Origin: Amycolatopsis sp. NBC_01488
Lineage (GTDB): Bacteria; Actinomycetota; Actinomycetes; Mycobacteriales; Pseudonocardiaceae
Direction of reading: 5' to 3'
DNA length: 64,000 nt
Assembly: GCF_036227105.1 (NCBI RefSeq)
Contig: NZ_CP109434.1
Span: 3,910,001 to 3,974,000, forward strand
Part shown: piece after piece, positions 17,925-26,596 of the stretch
Position numbering within the stretch: position 1 is the stretch's first letter
Layout: every line of letters begins with the position of its first letter
Notes under the pieces: generated by a model
Told to the model about the DNA's origin: nothing
The model's input: only the letters and a program-made list of their open reading frames with translations
Database searches by the model: none
Program-made: the position numbers and the translations under genes

Positions 17925-17984
17925 AAAACACAAAACCCGAGACAAGGTCCGCGAGTTCCGCGGACACAGCTCGGGCATCTCGGG
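17925..17984 (-). terminator. Terminator of the tRNA-Arg transcript
   Basis: Directly after the tRNA 3' end on the minus strand, CCCGAGA (17984-17978) pairs with TCTCGGG (17942-17936), and a second 7-bp hairpin (GTCCGCG/CGCGGAC) nests inside. The T-rich run TTTTGTGTTTT follows, as expected of an intrinsic terminator. Confidence 0.7.
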
Positions 17985-18057
17985 TGCCCTCGGCAGGATT
18001 CGAACCTGCGACACCTGCCTCCGGAGGGCAGTGCTCTATCCCCTGAGCTACGAGGGC
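17985..18057 (-). tRNA. tRNA-Arg (anticodon CCG)
   Basis: The 73-base sequence folds as a cloverleaf. Acceptor arms are GCCCTCG and CGAGGGC with discriminator A; the D arm has AGCTCAGGGGATAGAGC; the anticodon stem CTGCC/GGCAG encloses the loop CTCCGGA with anticodon CCG, reading the Arg codon CGG; the T arm has GGTTCGAATCC. No CCA is encoded (the next bases are CCC). tRNA genes of this kind are common integration points, and this one sits at the border of the accessory segment. Confidence 0.95.
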
Positions 18058-18206
18058 CCATCGCTGGGCGACTCCGAAAGCTTAGCGTATCCCGCCGACC
18101 CCTTGCGCGCAGGTGGGCTCATGGGCGAAGTGGCTGGTCAGCGTCGCAAAGTTGATCCACTGACCCGGACGTCGCTAGCGTGGGAAGCCCACCTGAAGGA
18201 GACGAG

Positions 18207-19307
18207 ATGGTCAAGCCGTTCCAGGTGTCTCTCGATGAAGCCGATGTCGCCGACCTGCGGGAGCGGCTGCGGCGGACTCGGTGGCCCGAGGCCGAGACCG
18301 TCGGGGACTGGTCGCAGGGTGTTCCGCTGTCCTATGTCCGGGAGCTCTGCCGGGACTGGGGTGAGGAGTACGACTTCGGGTTCGCCTCGCGGCTCAACGC
18401 CTTTCCGCAGTTCCGGGCCGACGTCGATGGCGTCGGCCTGCACTTCGTGCACCTGCGGTCGCCTGAGCCCGATGCCTTGCCGCTCGTGCTGACCCATGGG
18501 TGGCCCGGGTCCGTCGTCGAGTTCCTCGATGTCTTCGGGCCGCTCAGCGATCCCGCGAAGTACGGCGGCGATCCCGGGGACGCCTTCCACGTCGTCGCGC
18601 CGTCGCTGCCCGGGTTCGGGTGGAGTGACAAGCCCGCGCTGAAGATCCCGCGGGTCGCGGAACTCTTCGACCGGCTCATGCGCGAACTCGGCTACGACCG
18701 CTACGGCGCCCAGGGCGGCGACTGGGGTGCCGCCATCAGCAACGCTCTCGCGCAGTCGGGGCGGGTCGCCGGGGTGCACGTCAACTTCGCGCTCGTGCAG
18801 ATGACCCAGGACGATCCGACGCCGCAGGAGCGCCGGGCGCTCGCCGACCTGCAGGAGTTCCGGCGGACCGGCAGCGGGTACTCCGGCCAGCAGGGCACCC
18901 GGCCGCAGACGCTCGGCTACGGCCTGACCGATTCGCCCGCCGGCCAGGCCGCCTGGATCGCCGAGAAGTTCTGGGCCTGGACCGACAACAAGGGGCACCC
19001 GGAGGACGCCGTCGACCGGCAGAAGATGCTCGACGACATCTCCGTCTACTGGTTCACCGCGACGGCGGCGTCGTCGGCGCGGATGTACTGGGAGAACAAC
19101 GAACGGGACCTGTCCACAGTGGACGTTCCGGCCGGGGTTTCGGTGTTCCCCAAGGAGATCGTGCGGCCGTCGCGGCGGCAGGCCGAGCAGCGCTACACCG
19201 ACCTGCGGTGGTTCGAAGAGCTGCCCGTCGGTGGGCACTTCGCCGCGCTGGAGCAGCCCGAACTGTTCGTCGAGCAGGTCCGGGGCTTCTTCCGGCTGGT
19301 GCGCTAG
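18207..19307 (+). CDS. Epoxide hydrolase family protein (EHN domain plus alpha/beta hydrolase)
   Basis: Residues about 3-110 match the N-terminal epoxide hydrolase domain (PFQVSLDEADVADLRERL, then RLNAFPQF). An alpha/beta hydrolase core follows: HGWPGSVVEFLDV supplies the oxyanion region, GGDWGAAI carries the nucleophile Asp172, and GGHFAALEQPE near the end carries the catalytic His. The 366-residue length is typical. Members open epoxides to diols; the substrate is unknown. AAGGAG lies 6 bases before the ATG at 18207. It overlaps the convergent SDR gene by the 4 bases CTAG that hold both stops. Confidence 0.88.
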   Translation: MVKPFQVSLDEADVADLRERLRRTRWPEAETVGDWSQGVPLSYVRELCRDWGEEYDFGFASRLNAFPQFRADVDGVGLHFVHLRSPEPDALPLVLTHGWPGSVVEFLDVFGPLSDPAKYGGDPGDAFHVVAPSLPGFGWSDKPALKIPRVAELFDRLMRELGYDRYGAQGGDWGAAISNALAQSGRVAGVHVNFALVQMTQDDPTPQERRALADLQEFRRTGSGYSGQQGTRPQTLGYGLTDSPAGQAAWIAEKFWAWTDNKGHPEDAVDRQKMLDDISVYWFTATAASSARMYWENNERDLSTVDVPAGVSVFPKEIVRPSRRQAEQRYTDLRWFEELPVGGHFAALEQPELFVEQVRGFFRLVR

Positions 19308-20134
19308 GCGAGCCAGCCGGTCGTCAGGCGCTGGACGGCCGAGCCGTCGCGGTCGGCGAACTTGAGGCCGGTGAACTCCTCGGCCTGCTTCGACGTCTGG
19401 ATGCGGAACGCCGGTGCGTCGGCCGTCATCGCGTCCAGGATCACCTCGGCGACCTCGTCGGCCGGCTGGGCACCGTCGAACGACCGCGTCACGTTGGCGA
19501 TGTACTTCTGCAGGGACTCGGCGTACGGGCCGGCCTCGGCGAAGAGCCGCTCGTCGACGCCGATGTTGTTGACGAACTCCGTCGCGACCGCGCCCGGCTC
19601 GACGACGCACACCGTGACGCCCTGGGCCGCCGCGACCGGCGCGAGCGACTCCATCAAGCCTTCGACGGCGAACTTCGCCGCGCAGTACGCCTCGTTGAAC
19701 GGCTGGCCGACCGCGCCGCCGATGCTGGTCACCGTGATCACGCGGCCGCCGCTCGCGCGCAACGCCGGCATCGCGGCCTTCGTCGCTTCGACGACGCCGA
19801 AGAAGTTGACCTCCATGGTCTCGCGCACCGCCGAGACCGGCTCCTGCTCGATCGTGCCGACGTGCCCCGCGCCGGCGTTGTTCACCAGCACGTCGAGCCG
19901 GCCGTAGTCGGCGAGGACGCCGTCGAACGCCGCGCGGACGGATGCCGCGTCGGTGACGTCGAGCGCGCGGATGTCCAGCTCGGCGTCGCCGGCCGCTTCC
20001 CGCAGCCGATCGGCGCGGGCGGGGTCGCGCAGGGTGGCGACCGTCCGGAAGCCCGCCCGGGCCGCCCGGACCGCTGTGGCGAGGCCGATCCCGGTGGACG
20101 TGCCGGTGATCAGGGCGACGCGGTCGTTGCTCAT
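19304..20134 (-). CDS. Short-chain dehydrogenase/reductase (SDR)
   Basis: The 276-residue protein has the classical SDR set: TGTSTGIG for NAD(P) binding, NNAG, a catalytic Ser in VTSIGG, and YCAAK for the Tyr-Lys pair. A basic residue after the second strand (TLRDPAR) leans toward NADPH. The substrate is unknown. GAGG lies 6 bases before the ATG. It is divergent from a MarR regulator, with two operator-like repeats in the gap, so MarR probably represses it. Confidence 0.9.
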   Translation of the reverse strand: MSNDRVALITGTSTGIGLATAVRAARAGFRTVATLRDPARADRLREAAGDAELDIRALDVTDAASVRAAFDGVLADYGRLDVLVNNAGAGHVGTIEQEPVSAVRETMEVNFFGVVEATKAAMPALRASGGRVITVTSIGGAVGQPFNEAYCAAKFAVEGLMESLAPVAAAQGVTVCVVEPGAVATEFVNNIGVDERLFAEAGPYAESLQKYIANVTRSFDGAQPADEVAEVILDAMTADAPAFRIQTSKQAEEFTGLKFADRDGSAVQRLTTGWLA

Positions 20135-20165
20135 CTCGAACCTCGATGTGCTTCAGGAGGATGAT

Positions 20166-20221
20166 GGTTAATGTAGTGAACTAAAACGACTATAGGCATG
20201 GATGGTTCACGTAGTCAACTA
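20166..20221. promoter_or_regulatory. Paired operator for the MarR regulator
   Basis: Two direct copies, GGTTAATGTAGTGAACTA (20166-20183) and GGTTCACGTAGTCAACTA (20204-20221), lie 38 bases apart between the divergent SDR and MarR genes. Each contains a partial dyad (TAGTTnACTA on one strand). The spacing and place fit a MarR binding region covering both promoters. Confidence 0.6.
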
Positions 20222-20227
20222 TCGGCC

Positions 20228-20233
20228 TACACT
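20228..20233 (+). promoter_or_regulatory. -10 box of a leaderless transcript (MarR gene)
   Basis: TACACT ends 6 bases before the ATG at 20240, so the message probably begins at the start codon. Confidence 0.5.
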
Positions 20234-20239
20234 CGCCTG

Positions 20240-20659
20240 ATGAGCGCTGACCCGATCACCGACGACGTCGTGGCCCTGCTCGCGCGGATCGTCGACCGGT
20301 TCGTCGGCTCCTACGAATCCGCGGCGGCCGCGCAGGGACTGACGACGGTGCAGGCCAAGGTGCTCGGCGCGCTCGGGGAGCCGCTGCCGATGCACCGGAT
20401 CGCCGAGAAGCTGAACTCCGAGCGTTCCAACGTGACGGGGATCATCGACCGGCTCGAGGCGCGGGGCCTGGTCGAGCGCCGTCCCGACGACCGCGACCGG
20501 CGGATCAAGAACATCGTGGCGACGCCCGCGGGAGCCGTCCTGGCGCGCAACTTCCGGCGTTCGCTGGGCTTCGCGGCCGAACCGCTGGCCGCGCTCGACC
20601 CCGAGGACCGTGTCCGATTGCGCGACCTGCTGCGGCGGATGGTCGACGTCGAAGCGTGA
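20240..20659 (+). CDS. MarR-family transcriptional regulator
   Basis: The 139-residue protein shows the MarR winged helix: LTTVQAKVLGAL, MHRIAEKLNSERSNVTGIIDRLEARGLVERRPDDRDRR, then the wing and a C-terminal dimer helix. These proteins bind palindromes as dimers and release on small phenolic or oxidising ligands. Start ATG 20240 is chosen from the -10 box just upstream; an ATG at 20198 would place the second operator inside the gene. The divergent SDR is the likely target. Confidence 0.87.
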   Translation: MSADPITDDVVALLARIVDRFVGSYESAAAAQGLTTVQAKVLGALGEPLPMHRIAEKLNSERSNVTGIIDRLEARGLVERRPDDRDRRIKNIVATPAGAVLARNFRRSLGFAAEPLAALDPEDRVRLRDLLRRMVDVEA

Positions 20660-20750
20660 CGAGTCCGCCCGGCGGGAACCCCGCCTGGTGGATTGGTCGC
20701 CGCGGGCCTGCGGGGTAGCTTTCGGATGGGTGAACTTAGGCTGCCCTCCG

Positions 20751-20779
20751 TTGCATATATGCGCATTCGACTATATGTT
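20751..20779 (+). promoter_or_regulatory. Promoter with embedded palindrome before the CDF exporter
   Basis: TTGCAT (20751-20756) and TATGTT (20774-20779) are 17 bases apart, a fair promoter. The 10-bp palindrome GCATATATGC (20753-20762) overlaps the -35. Operators of metal-sensing ArsR/SmtB proteins are AT-rich dyads of this sort, so zinc or nickel control is possible. No ArsR gene is near. Confidence 0.45.
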
Positions 20780-20811
20780 TGCCCCGACGAGGAACCGGGA
20801 ACGGAGGCGGA

Positions 20812-21732
20812 ATGGGACACGGCCACGGCCACGGGCAGTCGGTCGCGCCGGCGAGCGCGTCGGGCCGGTACGTGCGGAGCCTGACCATCGCCCTGTGCGT
20901 CGGCGCCGGCTTCATGGTGCTCGAGTTCGTCGTCGGCTTCACCACCGGCTCGCTGGCCCTGATCTCCGACGCGGCGCACATGTTCACCGACGTCCTCGGG
21001 GTCGGCATGGCGCTCACGGCGATCATCCTGGCGCGCCGCACCGGCCCCACGGTCAGCCGCACGTTCGGGCTGTACCGCGCGGAGGTGCTGGCCGCGCTGG
21101 CCAACGCCGTCCTGCTCTTCGGCGTCGCGGGCTACGTCCTCGTCGAGGCGATCGGCCGGATCGGCGACCCGCCCGCGGTGCCCGGCCTGCCGGTGCTGCT
21201 GGCCGCGACGGCCGGTCTCGCGGCCAACCTCGTGTCGTTCGCCGTGCTGCGTTCGGGTGCGAAGGAAAGCCTCAACGTCCGCGGCGCGTACCTCGAGGTG
21301 CTGGCTGACCTGATCGGCTCGGTCGGCGTGCTGGTCAGCGGCGCGCTGACGCTGCTGACGGGCTGGCGCTACGCCGACCCGATCATCGGCGTCGCGATCG
21401 GGCTGTTCGTGCTGCCGCGCACGTGGACGCTGGCCCGCCGCGCGTTGCGCATCCTCTTCCAGCACGCGCCCCAGGGCGTCGACGTCGGCGCGATCAACGC
21501 CGAGCTGGCCGCGCTGCCGGGCGTCGCGGACGTGCACGACCTGCACGTCTGGACGCTGACGTCGGGCATGGAGGTGGCGTCGGCGCACCTGACGCTCGCA
21601 CCGCCCGCGCAGCAATCGGACGTGCTGACCGAGGCGCAGAACCTGCTGGCTTCGCGCTATGCGATCGAGCACGCGACACTGCAGGTCGAGGGGCCGCAGT
21701 GCGCGCGGCGGTGCCAGGAACTCTCCTGGTAG
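20812..21732 (+). CDS. Cation diffusion facilitator (CDF) metal exporter, CzcD-like
   Basis: The 306-residue protein begins with a His-rich MGHGHGHG stretch and has six hydrophobic segments. The metal-site motifs SDAAHMFTDVLG in helix 2 and YLEVLADLIGSVG in helix 5 are intact, and a cytoplasmic domain with DLHVWTLTSGME closes the protein. CDF proteins export Zn2+ or similar ions by proton antiport. GGAGGCGGA lies just before the ATG. The promoter carries a palindrome suited to metal control. Confidence 0.9.
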   Translation: MGHGHGHGQSVAPASASGRYVRSLTIALCVGAGFMVLEFVVGFTTGSLALISDAAHMFTDVLGVGMALTAIILARRTGPTVSRTFGLYRAEVLAALANAVLLFGVAGYVLVEAIGRIGDPPAVPGLPVLLAATAGLAANLVSFAVLRSGAKESLNVRGAYLEVLADLIGSVGVLVSGALTLLTGWRYADPIIGVAIGLFVLPRTWTLARRALRILFQHAPQGVDVGAINAELAALPGVADVHDLHVWTLTSGMEVASAHLTLAPPAQQSDVLTEAQNLLASRYAIEHATLQVEGPQCARRCQELSW

Positions 21733-21748
21733 CCGGCCGAAGAGCGGC

Positions 21749-21789
21749 AGGAAAAAGGGTGGCCAGGAAAAGGGTGGCTAGGAGAAGGG
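21749..21789. repeat. Short imperfect tandem repeat at the end of the DUF305 gene
   Basis: The unit AGGAAAAGGGTGGCTA occurs nearly twice and a third time in part (21749-21764, 21765-21779, 21780-21789). On the minus strand it repeats the last codons of the DUF305 gene (P-F-S-stop) beyond the stop, as if the gene end had been duplicated. Confidence 0.5.
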
Positions 21790-22494
21790 CAGCGGCTGGG
21801 CGCCCCGGCCGGAGAGCATCAGCTTCATCTGGTCCACTTCCGCGCCCTGCGACGTGAGGATGCTGTTCACCAGGGCCTTCAACGCCGGCAGGGACGAATG
21901 CGCCGCCGCGTACTGGGCCATCGCCGCGCCGCCCTGGTGGTGGCGGAGCATCAGCTGCAGGAAGTAGACGTCGAACGCGCGGCCGGACAACGAGCGCAGC
22001 TTGGTCAGCTCGGTGTCGGTCGCCATGCCCGGCATCAGCGCGCCGCCGGCCGGGTTGACCGACGACGGCGCCATCGACATGCCGTCGTGCCCCGACATCG
22101 GTTCCGTCATCCACTGCATCGGCGCGCCGATCGCCTGCTCGGGCTGGTCCCAGAGCATGAGCCAGCCCTTCATCCGGCCGACCTGCTCGAGCTGCGTGCG
22201 TTCGATGTCGAACGCGAGCTGCTTGATCTCCGGGTCGGTCGTGCGGTCGCGGGCGATGCCCGCCATCGTGACCGCCTGCAGGTGGTGCGTCGACATGTCC
22301 TGGGCGAAGCCGACCTCGACCGAGCCGGCGGCCGGCGTGGCGGCCGCCGGCTCGTCGACCGCTCGGGTCACGAACATGCCCGCGACCCCGCCGATCAGCA
22401 GGACCGCGAGCAGCGTGCCGCCGATGATCACCCAGCGCGACCAGGTCGGCTGCTCGGTGACCTCGTCGGGTTCGAGGTCGGCTTCGGTGCTCAC
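21778..22494 (-). CDS. DUF305 membrane-anchored protein
   Basis: The 238-residue protein has one N-terminal membrane segment (about residues 21-43) and an outside domain with the DUF305 His pairs: MSTHHLQAV early and MLRHHQGGAAMA late, plus DMSTHH and MKGWL. DUF305 folds as a ferritin-like helical bundle; several members are linked to copper. A Met/His-rich stretch (SGHDGMSMAP) is consistent with metal binding. The start GTG overlaps the stop of the DUF3105 gene as GTGA, so the two are translationally coupled. Confidence 0.85.
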   Translation of the reverse strand: MSTEADLEPDEVTEQPTWSRWVIIGGTLLAVLLIGGVAGMFVTRAVDEPAAATPAAGSVEVGFAQDMSTHHLQAVTMAGIARDRTTDPEIKQLAFDIERTQLEQVGRMKGWLMLWDQPEQAIGAPMQWMTEPMSGHDGMSMAPSSVNPAGGALMPGMATDTELTKLRSLSGRAFDVYFLQLMLRHHQGGAAMAQYAAAHSSLPALKALVNSILTSQGAEVDQMKLMLSGRGAQPLPFS

Positions 22495-23342
22495 TTGGTC
22501 GTCGTCGGCGAGGCGGGAGCGGACGGGACCGGGGCGGACGGCTGGTTCATGCCGCCCTGCTCGGGCTGCGCGGCCGTGCTGCCCTTGTAGTTCATGGGCT
22601 TCGCGTCGGGGCCCGGCTTCGACGGGTCGAACGGCGGCGGGTTGTCCGGGTCGAACTGGCCCGGGACCGCGTCGCAGGACGCGCCGACCTCGGGGTAGAC
22701 GCCGTTGGGGTTGCTCCGCAGGGCCGCGATGAACTCGTCGATCCGCGCGTCGTTGGCGTCGTCCAGCTTCAGCTGGTGGCCCCACGACTGCAGCGAGATC
22801 GGCTTGTCGAGGCCGGGGTAGGGCGACAGCATCGTGAACGGCTTGTCCTTGACGCGGACGCTCAGCAGGTTCAGCGCGTCGCCGCTGATTTGCTGCGGGT
22901 TGTAGGCGATCCAGACCGAGCCGTGCTCCAGCGCGTGCACCATGTTCTCGGTGCGGACCGCGGTCGGGTACACGATGCCGGTGCAGGTGGCCCACGTCTG
23001 GTCGTGCGGGCCGCCGAACGGCGGGGAGTGGTCGTAGGCGACGCGCTCGGTCGGGAGGACGTGCACGCTGCCGGTGTAGGTGGCCGTCACCACGCCCGGG
23101 ATGCGCTTCGAGGGATCCGGGTCCTGCGCGCTCGGCGCGAACGCAGCGGCGGCGGCCTCGCGGTCGGCCTGCTCGCGCTTCGGCGCGGACTTCACCATGT
23201 AGTACGTGATCACGGCACCGAGCAGGGCGACGATCGCCACGACGGCGATGATCGTGCCCCAGGGCGTGCCCTTCTTGCTCACGACGGAACCGCGGGCCGC
23301 CTTCACCGCCGACCCCTTTTTCCGAGTTGTCCCGTTCGCCAT
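22491..23342 (-). CDS. DUF3105 membrane-anchored protein
   Basis: The 283-residue protein starts with a basic segment, one membrane helix (about 28-50), and an extracellular DUF3105 domain with YDHSPPFGGPHD, ENMVHALEHGSVW and ASCDA. The tail is rich in Pro and probably disordered. The function is unknown; DUF3105 and DUF305 genes are commonly paired. A TACACT box (23392-23397, minus strand) could be its promoter with a leader of about 50 bases. GGGAG lies close to the ATG, an imperfect spacing. Confidence 0.83.
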   Translation of the reverse strand: MANGTTRKKGSAVKAARGSVVSKKGTPWGTIIAVVAIVALLGAVITYYMVKSAPKREQADREAAAAAFAPSAQDPDPSKRIPGVVTATYTGSVHVLPTERVAYDHSPPFGGPHDQTWATCTGIVYPTAVRTENMVHALEHGSVWIAYNPQQISGDALNLLSVRVKDKPFTMLSPYPGLDKPISLQSWGHQLKLDDANDARIDEFIAALRSNPNGVYPEVGASCDAVPGQFDPDNPPPFDPSKPGPDAKPMNYKGSTAAQPEQGGMNQPSAPVPSAPASPTTTK

Positions 23343-23488
23343 GGCTCCCGCGTTCTCCCTCTGTGGCTGCGGACGGATTCCCGCCCGGGCCAGTGTAGAG
23401 ACCGGCCGTCTGATCACCGTTAACGCCTCACGCACCCACGGGCCGTGATGTGGCCGAGACCGATGCGAGCGTCCCACCAGGGCACACC

Positions 23489-23494
23489 TAGAAT
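23489..23494 (+). promoter_or_regulatory. -10 box of a leaderless transcript (argS operon)
   Basis: TAGAAT ends exactly 7 bases before GTG 23502, indicating that the argS-lysA message begins at the start codon. Confidence 0.55.
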
Positions 23495-23501
23495 TCGCGG
23501 A

Positions 23502-25157
23502 GTGACTCCCGCCGCTCTCGCCGACCTGGTCCGCAGCTCCGCCGTGCAGGTGCTCGCCGCACGCGGCATCGACGACGCCGTCCTGCCGGAGCAGGTGACC
23601 ATCGAACGCCCGCGCAACCCCGACCACGGCGACTACGCGACGAACCTGGCCCTCCAGGTGGCCAAGAAGGCCGGCCTGAAGCCCCGCGAATTCGCCGAGG
23701 CGCTCGCCGAAGCCGTCTCGGCGGACGACGGCGTCTCCTCGGCCGAGGTCGCGGGTCCCGGTTTCCTCAACTTCCGGCTCGCGGCGGCCGCGCAGGGCGA
23801 CATCGTGCGCCAGGTGCTCGACGCCGGCGCCGCGTTCGGCCGCGGGGACGCGCTGGCCGGGACCAAGATCAACCTCGAGTTCGTCTCGGCGAACCCGACC
23901 GGCCCGATCCACCTCGGCGGCACCCGCTGGGCCGCGGTCGGCGACGCGCTCGGCCGGGTCCTGGCCGCGCAGGGCGGCGACGTCACCCGCGAGTACTACT
24001 TCAACGACGCCGGCGCCCAGATCGACCGGTTCGTCCGGTCCCTGATCGCCGCCGCGAAGGGCGAGCCCGCGCCGGAGGACGGCTACGCGGGCGGCTACAT
24101 CAACGACATCGCCGCCGAGGTCATCAAGGCCGAGCCGAGCGCGCTGTCGCTGCCCGAGGCCGAGCGGCACGAGACGTTCCGCCGGATCGGCATCAACCTG
24201 ATGTTCTCCGAGATCAGGCAGAGCCTGCACGAGTTCGGCACCGACTTCGACGTCTACTTCCACGAGAACTCGCTGCACGAGTCGGGCGCGGTCGAGGCCG
24301 CCGTCCAGCAGCTGAAGGACTCCGGGAACCTCTACTTCGACGACGGTGCCTGGTGGCTGAAGTCGTCGGAGTACGGCGACGACAAGGACCGCGTCGTCAT
24401 CAAGCAGGACGGCAACCCGGCCTACATCGCCGGCGACCTGGCCTACTTCAAGGACAAGCGCAACCGCGGCTTCGACCTCTGCATCTACATGCTCGGCGCG
24501 GACCACCACGGCTACATCGCCCGGCTGAAGGCCGCGGCCGCCGCGTTCGGCGACGACCCGGCGACGGTCGAGGTGCTGATCGGCCAGATGGTCAACCTGG
24601 TCAGCGACGGCAAGCCGGTGCGGATGTCCAAGCGCGCGGGCACCGTGATCACCATGGAGGACCTCGTCGAGGCCGTCGGCGTCGACCCGGCCCGCTACGA
24701 GCTGATCCGCTACTCCGTGGACTCCACTTTGGACGTCGACCTGGACCTGCTGCGCAAGCACTCCAACGACAACCCGGTCTACTACGTCCAGTACGCCCAC
24801 TCCCGGATCCGCTCGATCGAGCGCTCGGCCGACGACCTCGGCCTCGAGTCCACTTCGGACGTCGACTACGGACTCCTCACCTCCGCCGCCGAGGGCGACC
24901 TGATCCGCACCATCGGCGAGTTCCCGGAAACCGTGCGCCGCGCCGCCGACATGCGGGAGCCGCACCGGATCGCGCGCTACCTCGAAGAACTCGCGGGCGC
25001 CTTCCACAAGTCCTACAACTCGAGCCGGGTGCTGCCGCAGGGCGACGAAGAGGCGACTCCGCTGACGTACGCGCGGCTCGCGCTGTACGGGGCGGCGCGC
25101 CAGGTGCTCGCCAACGGCCTCGCGCTCCTCGGTGTCACCGCTCCGGAACGGATGTAA
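23502..25157 (+). CDS. argS: Arginyl-tRNA synthetase
   Basis: The 551-residue enzyme charges tRNA-Arg. It has the N-terminal Add1 domain ([15 protein letters not shown]), the HIGH-equivalent [11 protein letters not shown] near residue 132 (HLGG form normal in this lineage), a KMSK-like RMSKRAG near 375, and the C-terminal anticodon domain ending in [18 protein letters not shown]. The start GTG 23502 is supported by the -10 box TAGAAT 7 bases upstream; the longer frame from 23445 has no support. It is followed 3 bases later by lysA, as in mycobacteria. Confidence 0.97.
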   Translation: MTPAALADLVRSSAVQVLAARGIDDAVLPEQVTIERPRNPDHGDYATNLALQVAKKAGLKPREFAEALAEAVSADDGVSSAEVAGPGFLNFRLAAAAQGDIVRQVLDAGAAFGRGDALAGTKINLEFVSANPTGPIHLGGTRWAAVGDALGRVLAAQGGDVTREYYFNDAGAQIDRFVRSLIAAAKGEPAPEDGYAGGYINDIAAEVIKAEPSALSLPEAERHETFRRIGINLMFSEIRQSLHEFGTDFDVYFHENSLHESGAVEAAVQQLKDSGNLYFDDGAWWLKSSEYGDDKDRVVIKQDGNPAYIAGDLAYFKDKRNRGFDLCIYMLGADHHGYIARLKAAAAAFGDDPATVEVLIGQMVNLVSDGKPVRMSKRAGTVITMEDLVEAVGVDPARYELIRYSVDSTLDVDLDLLRKHSNDNPVYYVQYAHSRIRSIERSADDLGLESTSDVDYGLLTSAAEGDLIRTIGEFPETVRRAADMREPHRIARYLEELAGAFHKSYNSSRVLPQGDEEATPLTYARLALYGAARQVLANGLALLGVTAPERM

Positions 25158-25160
25158 GAA

Positions 25161-26591
25161 ATGGCTCACCCCGCGGGCCCCAGGCACGCCGACGTCTACC
25201 CCCACGCCGACACCTCCGGGCTCCAGCCGTCGGGAGTCGAGGAGCTCGACAAGCTCCCCGCGAAGGTGTGGCCCCGCAACACCTTCCGCGCCGGCGACGG
25301 CGTCGTGCGGATCGCCGGGGTCGACGTCCGCGAGCTCGCCGAGAAGCACGGCACGCCCCTGTTCGTGGTCGACGAGGCCGACTTCAAGTCCCGCTGCGCG
25401 GACTACGCCGAAGCGTTCGACGACCCGTCGCTGGTGCACTACGCGTCGAAGGCGTTCCTGTCCATCGAGGTCGCCCGCTGGGTGGCCGAGCAGGGGCTGA
25501 GCCTCGACGTCTGCAGCGGCGGCGAGCTCGCCGTGGCGCAGCGCGCGGACTTCCCGGCCGAGCGGATCACCTTCCACGGCAACAACAAGTCGCCCGCGGA
25601 GCTCGAGGCCGCCATCGTCGCCGGGGTGGGCACGATCGTGCTCGACTCGTACTTCGAGATCGCCCGGCTGGCCGACATCGCCGCTCGCCACGACGTCGTG
25701 CAGGCGGTGCTCATCCGGGTCACCGTCGGCGTCGAGGCGCACACCCACGAGTTCATCGCGACCGCCCACGAGGACCAGAAGTTCGGGTTCTCGCTGGCTT
25801 CCGGCGACGCCGCCGAGGCGGTGCGCCGGGTGCTCAACGCGCGGTCGCTCAAGCTCGTCGGCCTGCACAGCCACATCGGCTCGCAGATCTTCGACGCCGA
25901 CGGCTTCGAGGTCGCCGCCCGCCGCGTCGTCGGACTGCTCGCCGACCTCGCCAAGGAGCACGGCCCCGAACTGCTCGACCAGCTGAGCCTGGTCGACCTC
26001 GGCGGCGGGTTCGGCATCGCCTACACCGAGAAGGACAACCCGCCGCCGCCGGCGCAGATGATCACGCAGATCCGCGAGATCGTCCGCAAGGAGTGCGCGT
26101 ACGCGGGCCTGCCGGTGCCGCGCATCGCGGGCGAGCCCGGCCGCGCCATCGCCGGTCCCGGCACGGTCACGCTGTACGAGGTCGGCACCATCAAGGACGT
26201 CTCGCTCGGCGACGACCTCTCGCGCCGGTACGTCAGTGTCGACGGCGGCATGAGCGACAACATCCGGACCGCGCTCTACGACGCGGTGTACGACGTCCGG
26301 GTGGTTTCCCGCTCCGCGGGCGACAACGAGCAGCCGGTGCAGGCCGTGCTGTCCCGGGTCGTGGGAAAACACTGTGAGTCCGGCGACATCGTCGTACGAG
26401 ACTGCTGGCTGCCCGACACGCTGGCTCCCGGCGACCTGCTGGCGGTCGCGGCGACCGGTGCCTACTGCTACTCGATGGCGAGCACGTACAACCGGCAGCC
26501 GCGCCCGGCCGTGGTCGCCGTGCGCAACGGCGGCTCCCGGCTGCTGCTGCGGCGCGAGACGACCGACGACATGCTGCGCCTGGAGGTCTGA
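25161..26591 (+). CDS. lysA: Diaminopimelate decarboxylase
   Basis: LysA performs the last step of lysine synthesis, meso-diaminopimelate to lysine, with pyridoxal phosphate. The cofactor Lys lies in HYASKAFLS (Lys97); the phosphate site is DLGGGFGI, and GEPGRAIAG and [10 protein letters not shown] complete the fold-III decarboxylase pattern. The 476-residue length is normal for the actinobacterial form with its N-terminal extension. It lies 3 bases after argS and 5 bases before hom, so the genes are co-transcribed. Confidence 0.97.
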   Translation: MAHPAGPRHADVYPHADTSGLQPSGVEELDKLPAKVWPRNTFRAGDGVVRIAGVDVRELAEKHGTPLFVVDEADFKSRCADYAEAFDDPSLVHYASKAFLSIEVARWVAEQGLSLDVCSGGELAVAQRADFPAERITFHGNNKSPAELEAAIVAGVGTIVLDSYFEIARLADIAARHDVVQAVLIRVTVGVEAHTHEFIATAHEDQKFGFSLASGDAAEAVRRVLNARSLKLVGLHSHIGSQIFDADGFEVAARRVVGLLADLAKEHGPELLDQLSLVDLGGGFGIAYTEKDNPPPPAQMITQIREIVRKECAYAGLPVPRIAGEPGRAIAGPGTVTLYEVGTIKDVSLGDDLSRRYVSVDGGMSDNIRTALYDAVYDVRVVSRSAGDNEQPVQAVLSRVVGKHCESGDIVVRDCWLPDTLAPGDLLAVAATGAYCYSMASTYNRQPRPAVVAVRNGGSRLLLRRETTDDMLRLEV

Positions 26592-26596
26592 ACACA

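Noticed and set aside
20734..20748. TTAGGCTGCCCT, part of a DtxR/IdeR-like iron box before the metal exporter
   Set aside because: Only one half fits the consensus and the dyad partner is missing.
22491..26372. Very long minus-strand open frame across argS and lysA
   Set aside because: Its part beyond 23342 is the antisense of well-supported argS and lysA; high GC makes such mirror frames common. Only the DUF3105 end is real.
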